DNA of 64,000 nucleotides from Musicola paradisiaca NCPPB 2511. Its GTDB lineage: Bacteria > Pseudomonadota > Gammaproteobacteria > Enterobacterales > Enterobacteriaceae. Shown in pieces: positions 8,298 through 16,442 of this stretch; positions within the stretch are counted from its first letter, which is position 1, and every line of letters begins with the position of its first letter. The notes below the pieces were generated by a model that saw only the letters and a list, made by a program, of their open reading frames with translations, did not search any database and was not told the DNA's origin. The stretch covers positions 1,863,074 through 1,927,073 of the forward strand of contig NZ_CM001857.1 of the NCBI RefSeq assembly GCF_000400505.1, read 5' to 3'. The position numbers were made by a program, and so were the translations under genes.

Positions 8298-8648
8298 ATG
8301 GCTGAAGAAACCATTTTCAGTAAAATCATCCGCCGGGAAATTCCGGCTGACATCGTGTATCAGGACGATCTGGTTACGGCGTTTCGCGATATCGCTCCGC
8401 GCACGCCGACGCACGTACTGATCGTTCCCAATGTGCTGATTCCTACCGTGAATGACGCGACACCGGCGCATGAAGCTGCACTGGGCCGCATGATTACCGT
8501 TGCCGCGAAGATCGCCGCGGATGAAGGTATCGCCGATGACGGTTATCGGCTGATTATTAATTGCAACCGTCATGGCGGGCAGGAAGTCTATCATATCCAT
8601 ATGCACCTGCTGGGTGGTCGCGCTCTGGGGCCATTGTTGGCAGGTTGA
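8298..8648 (+). CDS. hinT: Purine nucleoside phosphoramidase HinT
   Basis: A 116-residue HIT-superfamily hydrolase that cleaves AMP from adenosine phosphoramidates. The histidine triad is HIHMH at 99-103, with the fuller block [17 protein letters not shown] before the C-terminus. E. coli HinT carries three more residues at the end. Its stop overlaps the run of ATG codons that starts ycfL, so the hinT-ycfL-lpoB-thiK-nagZ genes look like one operon. Confidence 0.96.
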   Translation: MAEETIFSKIIRREIPADIVYQDDLVTAFRDIAPRTPTHVLIVPNVLIPTVNDATPAHEAALGRMITVAAKIAADEGIADDGYRLIINCNRHGGQEVYHIHMHLLGGRALGPLLAG

Positions 8649-8650
8649 TG

Positions 8651-9040
8651 ATGATGCGTATTGGTTTGTCGGGGTCGGTCTGGATACTGACGGCGCTCGC
8701 AGTATTGACGGGATGCGGCGGCCGCGCCGTGTCGTTGCCCATCAATCCACAACAGACGCTGGTGTGCGACGACGCCGTTATCGCCGCCGGTCTACAGGCG
8801 ACGGCGCCTACGTTGTCTACACCGCGGGAACGGGTTCGGGCAACGGCTCGGGTTCGTAACCAGTCCGACCGGGCCGTTACCCTGCATTATCGTTTTTACT
8901 GGTACGATGAGCAGGGATTAGAGCGGTTGCCCTACGACAGCGACCACCAGATTACGGTTCCTGCCCGGCAGGACGTGACCTTGATCTCTGAGCGGGTCGA
9001 TCCGACGATAAACCGTGTGCGTCTTCACATTTTTCTCTGA
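8651..9040 (+). CDS. ycfL: YcfL family lipoprotein
   Basis: A 129-residue predicted outer-membrane-directed lipoprotein of unknown function (DUF1425/YcfL family). A hydrophobic signal ends in the lipobox LTGC, with the modified cysteine at residue 22. The block LHYRFYWYDEQGLE near the middle is characteristic of the family. Three consecutive ATG codons (8648, 8651, 8654) are available; the second is chosen, and the start is uncertain by one codon either way. It directly abuts hinT and precedes lpoB by 14 bp. Confidence 0.88.
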   Translation: MMRIGLSGSVWILTALAVLTGCGGRAVSLPINPQQTLVCDDAVIAAGLQATAPTLSTPRERVRATARVRNQSDRAVTLHYRFYWYDEQGLERLPYDSDHQITVPARQDVTLISERVDPTINRVRLHIFL

Positions 9041-9054
9041 GCGTTCCCAAGAGG

Positions 9055-9654
9055 ATGAAAATGAAAAAATATCTTGGCATGGTGTTGATGGCGCTGTTGA
9101 TCGCAGGCTGTAGCAGTCGCGCGCCCCAACCGGAGCAACCGCCGGTCAGGATCGAACCCGTCAGGCCGCAAAAACCGTCGTTGCCGTCGCAACCCGCCGA
9201 AAATCAACCGTTGCCCATACCGCCTAAAATCCAGGTGTCGACCCTGGACTGGTCAGCGGCGGTATCGCCGATGGTGGCCCAAATGTTGAAGAGCGACGGC
9301 ATCGCCAAAGGCAGCATATTGATGCTGAACCGGGTGAAAAATAACACCAACGGTACATTGCAAACGGCGGCGGCGACGACTGCGCTTTATGATGCGCTGT
9401 CGTCTGCTGGCGCATTCACGCTGGTGTCCCGTGAGCAGTTAGCCGTAGCGCGCCAGTCGCTGGGGCTGTCTGAGGAAGACAGTCTGCAATCCCGCAGCAA
9501 GGCGGTCGGTTTGGCTCGCTATGTCGGGGCGCAGTATGTGCTGTATGCCGATGCGAGCGGCGATGTGAAATCCCCGGATCTATCGATGCAGCTGATGCTG
9601 GTGCAGACGGGGGAAATCGTGTGGTCCGGCAGTGGCTCCGTCCATCAACAATAA
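9055..9654 (+). CDS. lpoB: Penicillin-binding protein activator LpoB
   Basis: A 199-residue outer-membrane lipoprotein that crosses the periplasm to stimulate the peptidoglycan synthase PBP1B. The signal ends in LIAGC with the lipidated cysteine at 19. A Pro-rich flexible linker covers about 23-60, followed by the globular domain with conserved SVxxVNNxTNG-like (here MLNRVKNNTNGTLQ) and QLMLVQTGEIVWSG segments. A GAGG ribosome site lies before the ATG, and the next gene overlaps its 3' end by 23 bp. Confidence 0.94.
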   Translation: MKMKKYLGMVLMALLIAGCSSRAPQPEQPPVRIEPVRPQKPSLPSQPAENQPLPIPPKIQVSTLDWSAAVSPMVAQMLKSDGIAKGSILMLNRVKNNTNGTLQTAAATTALYDALSSAGAFTLVSREQLAVARQSLGLSEEDSLQSRSKAVGLARYVGAQYVLYADASGDVKSPDLSMQLMLVQTGEIVWSGSGSVHQQ

Positions 9655-10495
9655 TGCGCTGACCGCGCTTATCGGGCAGATCCTTCCGGCGGCGTCGACC
9701 GCCGGTTTTTATTTGGCGCCGGTACGTGGGTTGAGCGGCGAGAGCTGGCGGATTGACTCGCCGCTCGGCAGTTGGCTGGCGCGCTCGGACTCTGGCGCAG
9801 GCCGGCTGATGGGGGTATGTCGTCGACGCGAGTTTCGTGTTCTGCGGCATGTCGACGGTCAATCTCTGGCACCGTCGCCGGTGGCATATCGCGACGGCTG
9901 GTTGATTGTCGCCTGGATCCCCGGCGTTCCCCTGACGCCGTCCGATATCCCGGCGCGACTGGCGGATGGAACGCTGGCCGGCATGCTGGCGCGGTTGCAT
10001 CATCTGCCGGCATATGGTTATCCGCTGCCGTTGAAGGCGCTGCTGGATAGCCACTGGCGGCACATGTCGCCTGCGCGCCGTACTCCTGCGTTGTTGCGCC
10101 TGCATCGTCGGTTCATGCGTTCACCGTTGCCGCCGACGCTGCGCTTATCGCCGTTGCACCTGGATATTCATGCCGACAATGTGCTGGCGACTGAGGGCGG
10201 TTGCCGGCTGATCGATTGGGAATACGCGGCGGACGGCGATATTGCGCTGGAGTTGGCGGCGCTATCTCGGGCGATGGCATCGGAGGCGGCATTATGGCCG
10301 ACATTTCTGACGGACTATTGCCGCCACTGGCGAGGTATCCCGCTGCCGTTGCTGACGCGCCGTATCGGGCAGTGGCTACCCTGGGTGGATTATCTGATGC
10401 TGATGTGGTTTGAAGTTCGCTGGCGCCAAACCGGTGAGCCGGCGTGCCGGTGTTCGGCGCAGTCTCTGCGCCAGCGGATGGGGTTGCCCTGGTAG
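9632..10495 (+). CDS. thiK: Thiamine kinase
   Basis: A 287-residue aminoglycoside-phosphotransferase/choline-kinase-fold kinase that phosphorylates thiamine in salvage. The catalytic loop LSPLHLDIHADNVL and the metal-binding IDWEYAADGDIALELA are clear. E. coli ThiK is 274 residues. The start is a GTG at 9632 inside the 3' end of lpoB, without a strong ribosome site; a slightly later start is possible. Sequence outside the C-terminal half is quite diverged from E. coli. Confidence 0.88.
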   Translation: MAPSINNNALTALIGQILPAASTAGFYLAPVRGLSGESWRIDSPLGSWLARSDSGAGRLMGVCRRREFRVLRHVDGQSLAPSPVAYRDGWLIVAWIPGVPLTPSDIPARLADGTLAGMLARLHHLPAYGYPLPLKALLDSHWRHMSPARRTPALLRLHRRFMRSPLPPTLRLSPLHLDIHADNVLATEGGCRLIDWEYAADGDIALELAALSRAMASEAALWPTFLTDYCRHWRGIPLPLLTRRIGQWLPWVDYLMLMWFEVRWRQTGEPACRCSAQSLRQRMGLPW

Positions 10496-10583
10496 TGTTT
10501 TGCCGGTAGGCAGTAGATCGTGTTTTGCCGGTAACGCACCGGCAGTAGAGTAGGCCGTGTTTTGCCGGCAATGAGCCGGCAGT
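10495..10583 (+). repeat. Three imperfect GTGTTTTGCCGG repeats before nagZ
   Basis: Units begin at 10495, 10520 and 10557 with GTGTTTTGCCGG and end in (CC)GGCAGTA. Units 2 and 3 are internally palindromic (GCCGGtaacgcaCCGGC and TGCCGGcaatgaGCCGGCA) and can fold into small hairpins in the leader of nagZ. Unit lengths are about 25, 37 and 27 bp. Confidence 0.75.
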
Positions 10584-10604
10584 ATGAAGAATCAAGAGGT
10601 GTTT

Positions 10605-11630
10605 GTGGGCCCATTAATGTTAGATGTCGCCGGCTACGCGCTGGATGCGGAAGATCGGGACGTGCTGGAACATCCGCTGGTCGGGGGCGTGATCCTGTTC
10701 AGCCGTAATTTTCACGATGCCGATCAATTAGCCGAGTTGGTACGGCAGATTCGTGAGGCCTCCCGGGAGCGGTTGGTGGTAGCGGTGGATCAGGAGGGCG
10801 GACGGGTACAACGTTTCCGCCAGGGGTTTACCGCTTTACCGGCCGCGCAGTCTTTTGCCGCACTTAACGATCTGCCGCAGGCGCAGCAATTGGCGGAAGA
10901 GGCGGGGTGGGTGATGGCGGCCGAGATGATCAGCATGGATATCGACATCAGTTTCGCACCGGTGTTGGATGTTGGACATCAGAGCGCGGCCATTGGCGAT
11001 CGTGCGTTTCACGATGAGCCTGATACGTTGCTGGCGGTGGCCGGTGGTTTTATTCAGGGAATGCGTCAGGCTGGGATGAAAGCCACCGGTAAACACTTCC
11101 CCGGTCACGGCGCGGTCAGTGCGGATTCCCACCAAGAGACGCCGAGGGATGATCGCCCGTTGGCGCTTATCCAGAAACGGGATATGCACATTTTCCGCGC
11201 GTTGAACGACGCCAATCTGCTGGATGCCGTCATGCCGGCTCACGTCATTTATTCCGACGCCGATCCACGCCCGGCCAGCGGCTCGCCATACTGGCTGAAG
11301 CAGGTATTGCGACAATCGCTGGGTTTTGACGGCATCATTTTTTCCGACGATCTTTCCATGGAAGGCGCGGCGGTGATGGGAAATTATGTGGATCGCGCGC
11401 AGGCGTCGCTGGATGCCGGATGCGACATGATTCTGGTGTGTAATCAACGGCAAGGAGCTATCAGCGTGCTGGATAACCTGCCGTTGATCAATGTAGACCG
11501 TCTGGCGCGGCTTTATCATCAGGGCAGGTTTACCCGTCGTGAATTGCTTGATTCATCACGCTGGAAGCAGTCGAGTCAAGCATTGACTACACTCAGTGAA
11601 CGTTGGCTGGCCTATAAGGCCACGCGCTGA
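10605..11630 (+). CDS. nagZ: Beta-N-acetylhexosaminidase NagZ
   Basis: Cytoplasmic GH3 enzyme that removes GlcNAc from anhydro-muropeptides during cell-wall recycling, feeding the AmpC-inducing pathway. From the GTG at 10605 it is 341 residues, matching E. coli. A frame opens 7 codons earlier at 10584, but AAGAGG at 10593-10598 suits the GTG. The signature KHFPGHG is at 163-169, the catalytic Asp174/His176 dyad is in SADSHQET, and nucleophile Asp248 is in FSDDLSMEG. It is downstream of lpoB and thiK, and nagK, which handles the released GlcNAc, lies 20 kb away. Confidence 0.95.
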   Translation: MGPLMLDVAGYALDAEDRDVLEHPLVGGVILFSRNFHDADQLAELVRQIREASRERLVVAVDQEGGRVQRFRQGFTALPAAQSFAALNDLPQAQQLAEEAGWVMAAEMISMDIDISFAPVLDVGHQSAAIGDRAFHDEPDTLLAVAGGFIQGMRQAGMKATGKHFPGHGAVSADSHQETPRDDRPLALIQKRDMHIFRALNDANLLDAVMPAHVIYSDADPRPASGSPYWLKQVLRQSLGFDGIIFSDDLSMEGAAVMGNYVDRAQASLDAGCDMILVCNQRQGAISVLDNLPLINVDRLARLYHQGRFTRRELLDSSRWKQSSQALTTLSERWLAYKATR

Positions 11631-11662
11631 ACGTCTAACATGCGCGTCGGCCACCGAACTAT

Positions 11663-11722
11663 CGGTATCAGGGGACGTCGGTATCAGGGGTTGTCGGTAT
11701 CAGGAGACGTCGGTATCAGGGG
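11663..11722 (+). repeat. 16-bp tandem repeat array between nagZ and ycfP
   Basis: The unit CGGTATCAGGGGACGT occurs at 11663, 11679 and 11695 with one to two mismatches, plus a partial copy at 11711-11722 (CGGTATCAGGGG). The array ends 11 bp before the ycfP start, so copy number changes would alter its leader. Confidence 0.9.
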
Positions 11723-11733
11723 AAGGTTATCAG

Positions 11734-12294
11734 ATGATTATCTATTTACACGGTTTCGATTCCAGTAGTCCGGGGAACCATGAAAAAATACTGCAGCTGC
11801 AGTTTATCGATCAGGATGTCCGGTTACTCAGTTACAGTACGCTGCATCCTCGTCATGATATGCAACACCTGCTCAAAGAGACGGATAAGCTGTTGCAGCG
11901 CGGTGAAGACGAACGCCCATTGATTTGCGGGGTCGGGCTGGGGGGCTTCTGGGCGGAACGCATCGGTTTTTTGTGCGGCATCCGGCAGGTGGTGTTCAAT
12001 CCGAATCTTTTCCCGCAGGAGAACATGAGCGGCAAAATTGATCGCCCGGAAGAGTATGTGGATATCGCGACCAAGTGCATCGAAAATTTCCGTGAAAAAA
12101 ACCGCGAACGCTGTCTGGTGGTGTTGTCCAGGAATGATGAAATGTTGGACAGTGCGCGTAGCGCCCGGTTGCTCGGTGATTTTTACAATGTGGTCTGGGA
12201 TGAAACCGAAACCCACAAGTTCAGAAATATTGCGCCGCATCTCCAGCGTATCAAGACATTTAAAGCGGAGGACGCGGCGGCCCATCCTGATTAA
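11734..12294 (+). CDS. ycfP: YcfP family alpha/beta-hydrolase-like protein (UPF0227)
   Basis: A 186-residue protein of the YcfP family, with an esterase-like alpha/beta-hydrolase fold and no known substrate. It begins [18 protein letters not shown] as in E. coli. The nucleophile-elbow region reads [10 protein letters not shown], so the usual GxSxG serine is replaced by Leu-Gly, as in family members. The reading frame extends upstream to 11596 through the tandem repeats, but the ATG at 11734 matches the family start. It follows nagZ by about 100 bp. Confidence 0.93.
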   Translation: MIIYLHGFDSSSPGNHEKILQLQFIDQDVRLLSYSTLHPRHDMQHLLKETDKLLQRGEDERPLICGVGLGGFWAERIGFLCGIRQVVFNPNLFPQENMSGKIDRPEEYVDIATKCIENFREKNRERCLVVLSRNDEMLDSARSARLLGDFYNVVWDETETHKFRNIAPHLQRIKTFKAEDAAAHPD

Positions 12295-12748
12295 GTGTTA
12301 AGGTCGCCGTCGGAGGTGATCCTCTGCCCGGCCCGTTCCCGCCACGGCCTTTACGTCTTCCCTATCATCGTGGGTTCCGCCGATTCCGTCGGCGGCATCG
12401 TTTTTTCCCGGCATGAATCTTCCGGCATCGCCTCTACCTTGGTGTTATGCCTTCTCTCGCCAGCGCGCTCTGGCTCGATGGATGTTACCGCCATGCTACG
12501 GGACGGTTGTCCCATGCCTTTCACCCTGTTTTTTTATAAAACTCAGCACATTCAATGAGTAATCAAAATCCCGTCAGGATGCGTAACTAAAGTAAATTGA
12601 TATAAATCAATTTTGGTATGACCAAATGACCTTACGTGATACTCTGGCCGCAGTATCTGGTTTGTATTATTGGAACCCTATGTAATGCAAGGATATTATT
12701 TTTTCACCTTCCATTAACTATTGGTTCACAAATTTTCAGGGGGTCGTT
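12295..12748. other. ycfP-ndh intergenic region
   Basis: A 454-bp gap with no convincing gene. A short open frame at 12295-12558 lacks a ribosome site and family likeness. The last 160 bp are AT-rich and hold the ndh promoter region with an FNR box at 12597-12610. Confidence 0.6.
12597..12610. promoter_or_regulatory. FNR box upstream of ndh
   Basis: TTGATATAAATCAA is a perfect match to the FNR consensus TTGAT-N4-ATCAA, 139 bp before the ndh start. In E. coli FNR represses ndh under anaerobiosis through two upstream sites. The same control is inferred here. Confidence 0.75.
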
Positions 12749-14056
12749 TTGACATCAGTATCATTGAAAAGAATCGTAGTGGTTGGCGGCGGCGCCGGTG
12801 GTCTGGAGCTGGCGACTCGTCTGGGTCATAAATTGGGACGCAGGCAGAAAGCTGAAATTACGCTGGTGGATCGCAATCACAGCCACGTCTGGAAACCGCT
12901 GTTGCATGAAGTCGCCACCGGTTCATTGGACGATGATATGGACGCGCTGAGCTACCTGGCCCATGCCCGTAATCATCATTTCAATTTCCAGCTGGGTTCC
13001 CTGACCCACATCGATCGTGAGTTGAAAAACATCCGTCTGGCGGAGATCCGTGACGACCAGGGCGAGTTGCTGGTGGCTGAACGCGAACTGGCCTACGACA
13101 TTCTGGTGGTGGCGCTGGGCAGTACCTCGAATGATTTCGGTACGCCGGGGGTTAAAGACCACTGTATTTTCCTCGATAGCCCTAAACAGGCGCGTCGTTT
13201 CCACAATGAAATGCTCAACCTGTTCCTGCGTTTTTCCGCCAGCCACGGTGAAAAAGACAAGGTCAACATCGCTATCGTGGGCGGCGGCGCGACGGGGGTA
13301 GAGCTGTCGGCTGAGCTGCACAATGCAGTCAAACAGTTGCACAGTTATGGGTTCGATGGGGTGAGTAACGATACGCTCAACGTCACGCTGGTGGAGGCTG
13401 GCGAGCGTATTTTGCCGGCGCTGCCGCCGCGTATTTCCGCCGCCGCGCATCAGGAGTTGACGAATATCGGCGTGCGTGTGCTGACCAAAACCATGGTCAC
13501 TAGCGCCAGTGCCGAGGGGCTTAACACCAAGGACGGCGAATTTATCAACGCGGATCTGATGGTGTGGGCTGCGGGTATCAAGGCGGCTGATGAAATGAAA
13601 GAGATCGCCGGCCTGGAAACCAATCGCGTCAATCAACTGGTGGTTGAGCCGACGCTGCAAACCACGCGCGATCCGTTTATTTTCGCTATCGGCGACTGCG
13701 CATCTTGCCCGCAGCCCGCCGGTGGATTGGTACCGCCCCGTGCGCAGGCGGCGCATCAGATGGCGTCTCGCTGTTACAGCAACATTCTGGCGCTGATGAA
13801 CGGCCAGCCGCTGAAAGCTTATGTGTACAAGGATCACGGCTCGTTGGTGTCGCTGTCCAAATTCAGCACCGTCGGCAGCCTGATGGGCAACCTGATGCGG
13901 GGTTCTGTCATGGTGGAAGGTCACATCGCCCGTATTGTGTACATTTCCCTGTACCGCATGCACCAGATCGCGCTGCATGGGTATATCAAGACCGGCTTGA
14001 TGATGCTGGTCGGCAGCATCAACCGGGTGATTCGCCCGCGTCTCAAATTGCACTGA
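12749..14056 (+). CDS. ndh: NADH dehydrogenase II (non-proton-pumping)
   Basis: A 435-residue membrane-associated FAD enzyme that passes electrons from NADH to quinone. The first dinucleotide fold is VVGGGAGG at about 11-18. The second, for NADH, is [17 protein letters not shown] near 175-190. [10 protein letters not shown] marks the FAD-binding end region. E. coli Ndh has 434 residues and is nearly collinear. The start is a TTG at 12749, preceded by CAGGGGGT, an unusual start codon that may limit expression. The upstream FNR box suggests anaerobic repression. Confidence 0.96.
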   Translation: MTSVSLKRIVVVGGGAGGLELATRLGHKLGRRQKAEITLVDRNHSHVWKPLLHEVATGSLDDDMDALSYLAHARNHHFNFQLGSLTHIDRELKNIRLAEIRDDQGELLVAERELAYDILVVALGSTSNDFGTPGVKDHCIFLDSPKQARRFHNEMLNLFLRFSASHGEKDKVNIAIVGGGATGVELSAELHNAVKQLHSYGFDGVSNDTLNVTLVEAGERILPALPPRISAAAHQELTNIGVRVLTKTMVTSASAEGLNTKDGEFINADLMVWAAGIKAADEMKEIAGLETNRVNQLVVEPTLQTTRDPFIFAIGDCASCPQPAGGLVPPRAQAAHQMASRCYSNILALMNGQPLKAYVYKDHGSLVSLSKFSTVGSLMGNLMRGSVMVEGHIARIVYISLYRMHQIALHGYIKTGLMMLVGSINRVIRPRLKLH

Positions 14057-14070
14057 GTTCTACGCTTGCC

Positions 14071-14092
14071 TTGCCCGCCGTCCGGCGGGCAA
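14071..14092 (+). terminator. Hairpin after ndh
   Basis: TTGCCCGCCG and CGGCGGGCAA form a 10-bp stem just after the ndh stop. The T-run is broken, so termination efficiency is uncertain. Confidence 0.6.
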
Positions 14093-14383
14093 TTTCCTGA
14101 TTTTTCTTGAATATTTTTCACTGTTTGACAGCGTAACATATTGAACTAACAGCGAAATCAGGTAAGAAAACTCCCAAATGTGACATTTATGTTATCTGTC
14201 CCCAGTTTTGGGCGACTAATCCGATTGAGCGACCCGAGATGATTGGGCAGACTGCATGCGACAGGCGGTGTGGCACATCCGTCCTGTTTGTTTCGGTGGC
14301 GGATTGGCGCGTTTGCGGTAAGCGGCGCGGAGCCATTCGCCAACCGGGATAAATGTGTAGCTATCCATATCAGGAGGTTTCCT
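14093..14383. other. ndh-ycfJ intergenic region
   Basis: About 290 bp with no gene seen. It ends in a CAGGAGG ribosome site at 14371-14377 for ycfJ. The frame of ycfJ stays open upstream to 14243, but nothing there resembles the family. Confidence 0.5.
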
Positions 14384-14923
14384 GTGAACAAGTCAATGTT
14401 GGCAGGTGTAGGCATCGGTATTGCTACATCACTGGGCGTAGCGGCTGTGGCGAGTTTGAATATGTTGGAATCCAAACCGCAGTTCGCGCAGGTGCTGACA
14501 GCAACGCCGATCAGGGAAACGGTCAGAACGCCGCGGCAGGAGTGCAATAATATGACCGTCACACATCGTAAACCGGTACAGGATGAAAACCGGTTGGCCG
14601 GGTCGCTGCTCGGTGCGGTGGCTGGCGGCGTGTTGGGGCATCAGGTCGGCGGCGGCCGCGGTCGCGATGTGGCGACAGTCGCCGGTGCGCTGGCGGGAGG
14701 GTATGCCGGCAATCAGGTGCAGGGGCAGATGCAGGATAATGATACCTATACATCAACCCAGCAGCGTTGCCAGACGGTTTATGACAAAGCGCAGAAAGTG
14801 CTCGGCTATGACGTCACTTACCGTATCGGCGACCAGGAAGGCAAAGTCAGGATGGAGCGCGATCCCGGAACCCGTATTCCGCTGGATCGCAATGGCCAAC
14901 TGGTGCTGAATCAGGCTGGATGA
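14384..14923 (+). CDS. ycfJ: YcfJ glycine-zipper outer membrane protein
   Basis: A 179-residue envelope protein, the same length as E. coli YcfJ. It has an N-terminal hydrophobic segment (about 5-25), then a glycine-zipper 2TM (17-kDa antigen-like) stretch at about 73-110 (GSLLGAVAGGVLGHQVGGG). The C-terminal part reads QRCQTVYDKAQKVLGYDVTY. The start is GTG at 14384, chosen for CAGGAGG upstream and family length. Its role is poorly known; family members are stress-induced envelope proteins. Confidence 0.92.
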   Translation: MNKSMLAGVGIGIATSLGVAAVASLNMLESKPQFAQVLTATPIRETVRTPRQECNNMTVTHRKPVQDENRLAGSLLGAVAGGVLGHQVGGGRGRDVATVAGALAGGYAGNQVQGQMQDNDTYTSTQQRCQTVYDKAQKVLGYDVTYRIGDQEGKVRMERDPGTRIPLDRNGQLVLNQAG

Positions 14924-14937
14924 TGTTCTATCTTTCA

Positions 14938-14967
14938 GACTCATACCTGCACACAGGGGTATGAGTC
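14938..14967 (+). terminator. Hairpin after ycfJ
   Basis: GACTCATACC and GGTATGAGTC form a perfect 10-bp stem with a 10-base loop. No clear T-run follows, so it may be a weak terminator or an mRNA end stabiliser. Confidence 0.5.
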
Positions 14968-15067
14968 ACCTTATTCCCGTCATTCGTGAATCATCACGCG
15001 CAATGCCTTCACTGCTGCTGTTCGTCATATCTCATCGCGGAACCTGTGTTCAGTCGACGACGGCGCC

Positions 15068-16138
15068 TCAGTCATAGAGATCGTAATCCTGCACCGGGCA
15101 ATGCTGTTTGCTGGCGCGGATCCGTTTTACCGACTCCCGAACGATGAGCGTACCGTTCAGCATCATATTTCCTGCGGGGCGACCCGGTTGCAGCAGTTGC
15201 AATTGCAGCAGCCGCACGGCTTCGCGCCCCAACTCTTCCCGCGGCACCAACACGGATGTGAGGGGGATATCCTGTACGGCGGCCAGGTTAGCGCTGTCCA
15301 TGCTCATGATGGAAATATCCTGCGGGACGCGCAACCCGGCTTTCAGCAGCGCATTGACCGCGCCCACGCACATAAAATCACCACCGACCAACAGGGCCGT
15401 CGGCCAGCAATCCTGCGGCGTATCGGCAAGATAGCGGCTAACGGCGAGTTCGGCCTCGGAGGTGCTAAACCCTTGGGTCGTAAGCAGGCAGGCATCATCG
15501 GAAAATGGCAGGTTATGTTGTTGATAGGCATCGCGGATCCCCGCCAGACGCCATTCCATGGTATAGCGGCGCAGACAAAGCAGCGTGAGGATCTGCCGAT
15601 GCCCCTGTTCAACCAGATAGTTGGCGGCGAATTCGCCGATGAGCCGATGAGCCGGCGAAACGCCAGCGAGCTTCATTTTGCGGTCAAAGCAGTTGATCAG
15701 TACACAGGGTTTGCCCAAATCAGCGGCCAGTGCATGGATGTAGGGATCATCAATACCGATCAACACGGCGCCTTCAGCGTCCGGTGAGGACATTTTTTCC
15801 AGAAACAGCGTGACATCACTGTCATTTTCCGCCAGCCCGCAGTATTTCAAACGCACGTCGTAGGCATCGAGCGCATCGTGAATCCCTTGCAAAACCTTGT
15901 GATAGAAAATATCGGTGCGGCTGTTGAACGCGCGTTCCGGCGCGAACACCGTCAGGCTGTTCATAAAGAGCCGACCGCTGACCAGATCGTCCATCACGCC
16001 ATGCTGCCGGGCCGAGGTCAGTATGCGGGTTCTGGCGGTTTCGCTGGTGTTGGATTTCCCAGCCAGCACCCGTGATACCGTGCTGATGGAGAAGCCGGTT
16101 TGCTGGGCAATTTCTCGTATTTTGAGGTTCTTTTTCAT
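15068..16138 (-). CDS. LacI-family transcriptional regulator
   Basis: A 356-residue regulator. The N-terminal helix-turn-helix is at about 5-25 (IREIAQQTGFSISTVSRVLAG, with the TVSRVL signature). It is followed by a periplasmic-binding-like ligand domain. The ATG at 16138 is chosen because the HTH begins there; the open frame continues 74 codons further but looks like leader DNA. It is divergent from the MFS transporter and GH31 glycosidase genes 300 bp away, so it is very probably their local sugar-responsive regulator (inference). The ligand is unknown. Confidence 0.88.
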   Translation of the reverse strand: MKKNLKIREIAQQTGFSISTVSRVLAGKSNTSETARTRILTSARQHGVMDDLVSGRLFMNSLTVFAPERAFNSRTDIFYHKVLQGIHDALDAYDVRLKYCGLAENDSDVTLFLEKMSSPDAEGAVLIGIDDPYIHALAADLGKPCVLINCFDRKMKLAGVSPAHRLIGEFAANYLVEQGHRQILTLLCLRRYTMEWRLAGIRDAYQQHNLPFSDDACLLTTQGFSTSEAELAVSRYLADTPQDCWPTALLVGGDFMCVGAVNALLKAGLRVPQDISIMSMDSANLAAVQDIPLTSVLVPREELGREAVRLLQLQLLQPGRPAGNMMLNGTLIVRESVKRIRASKQHCPVQDYDLYD

Positions 16139-16442
16139 TTTGTGATCCGGCTCAATTTGAGAAATGAAAAAATTTTCATCAATCAAAAATCGTTTCAGTA
16201 CGGGAGGTGAGCGTCTGAAAATGACATTCTGGACGCTACCATGAAAATCCTTGCAAAAAAGTGAGTATCTCCGGCTTTTCAATTTTTCTAGTCTGAGCCG
16301 GGCAATAGGACGGGCAAGTGCACGGCTCTCGTATTGTCTGAAGAAATAAAAAATAGACATTCAGGCGCGTTTGAAAAATTTAGAACATCTGGATGGTGAA
16401 CGACGATCGCGTTTCACTATCATCTGCCGCAAGGAAAACGTT
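16139..16442. promoter_or_regulatory. Divergent promoter region of the GH31 module
   Basis: A 304-bp AT-rich gap between the LacI-type gene and the MFS gene. It contains the palindrome ATGAAAA-AA-TTTTCAT at 16164-16179, a plausible operator 25 bp upstream of the regulator start. AAGGA at 16431-16435 serves the MFS start. No other gene is seen. Confidence 0.5.
16164..16179. promoter_or_regulatory. Candidate operator (7-bp arms) of the LacI-type regulator
   Basis: ATGAAAA and TTTTCAT flank a 2-bp centre. LacI-family sites usually have a central CG, which is missing here, so the assignment rests only on symmetry and position. Confidence 0.3.

Noticed and set aside
10495-10583. CRISPR-like array
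   Set aside because: Only three imperfect units of unequal length, no regular spacers and no cas genes anywhere in the window.
12295-12558. 87-codon ORF after ycfP
   Set aside because: It starts at the end of ycfP without a ribosome site and shows no domain.
12923-14053. Long minus-strand frame opposite ndh (376 codons)
   Set aside because: Shadow of ndh; composition rich in His, Arg and Gln as expected of antisense frames.
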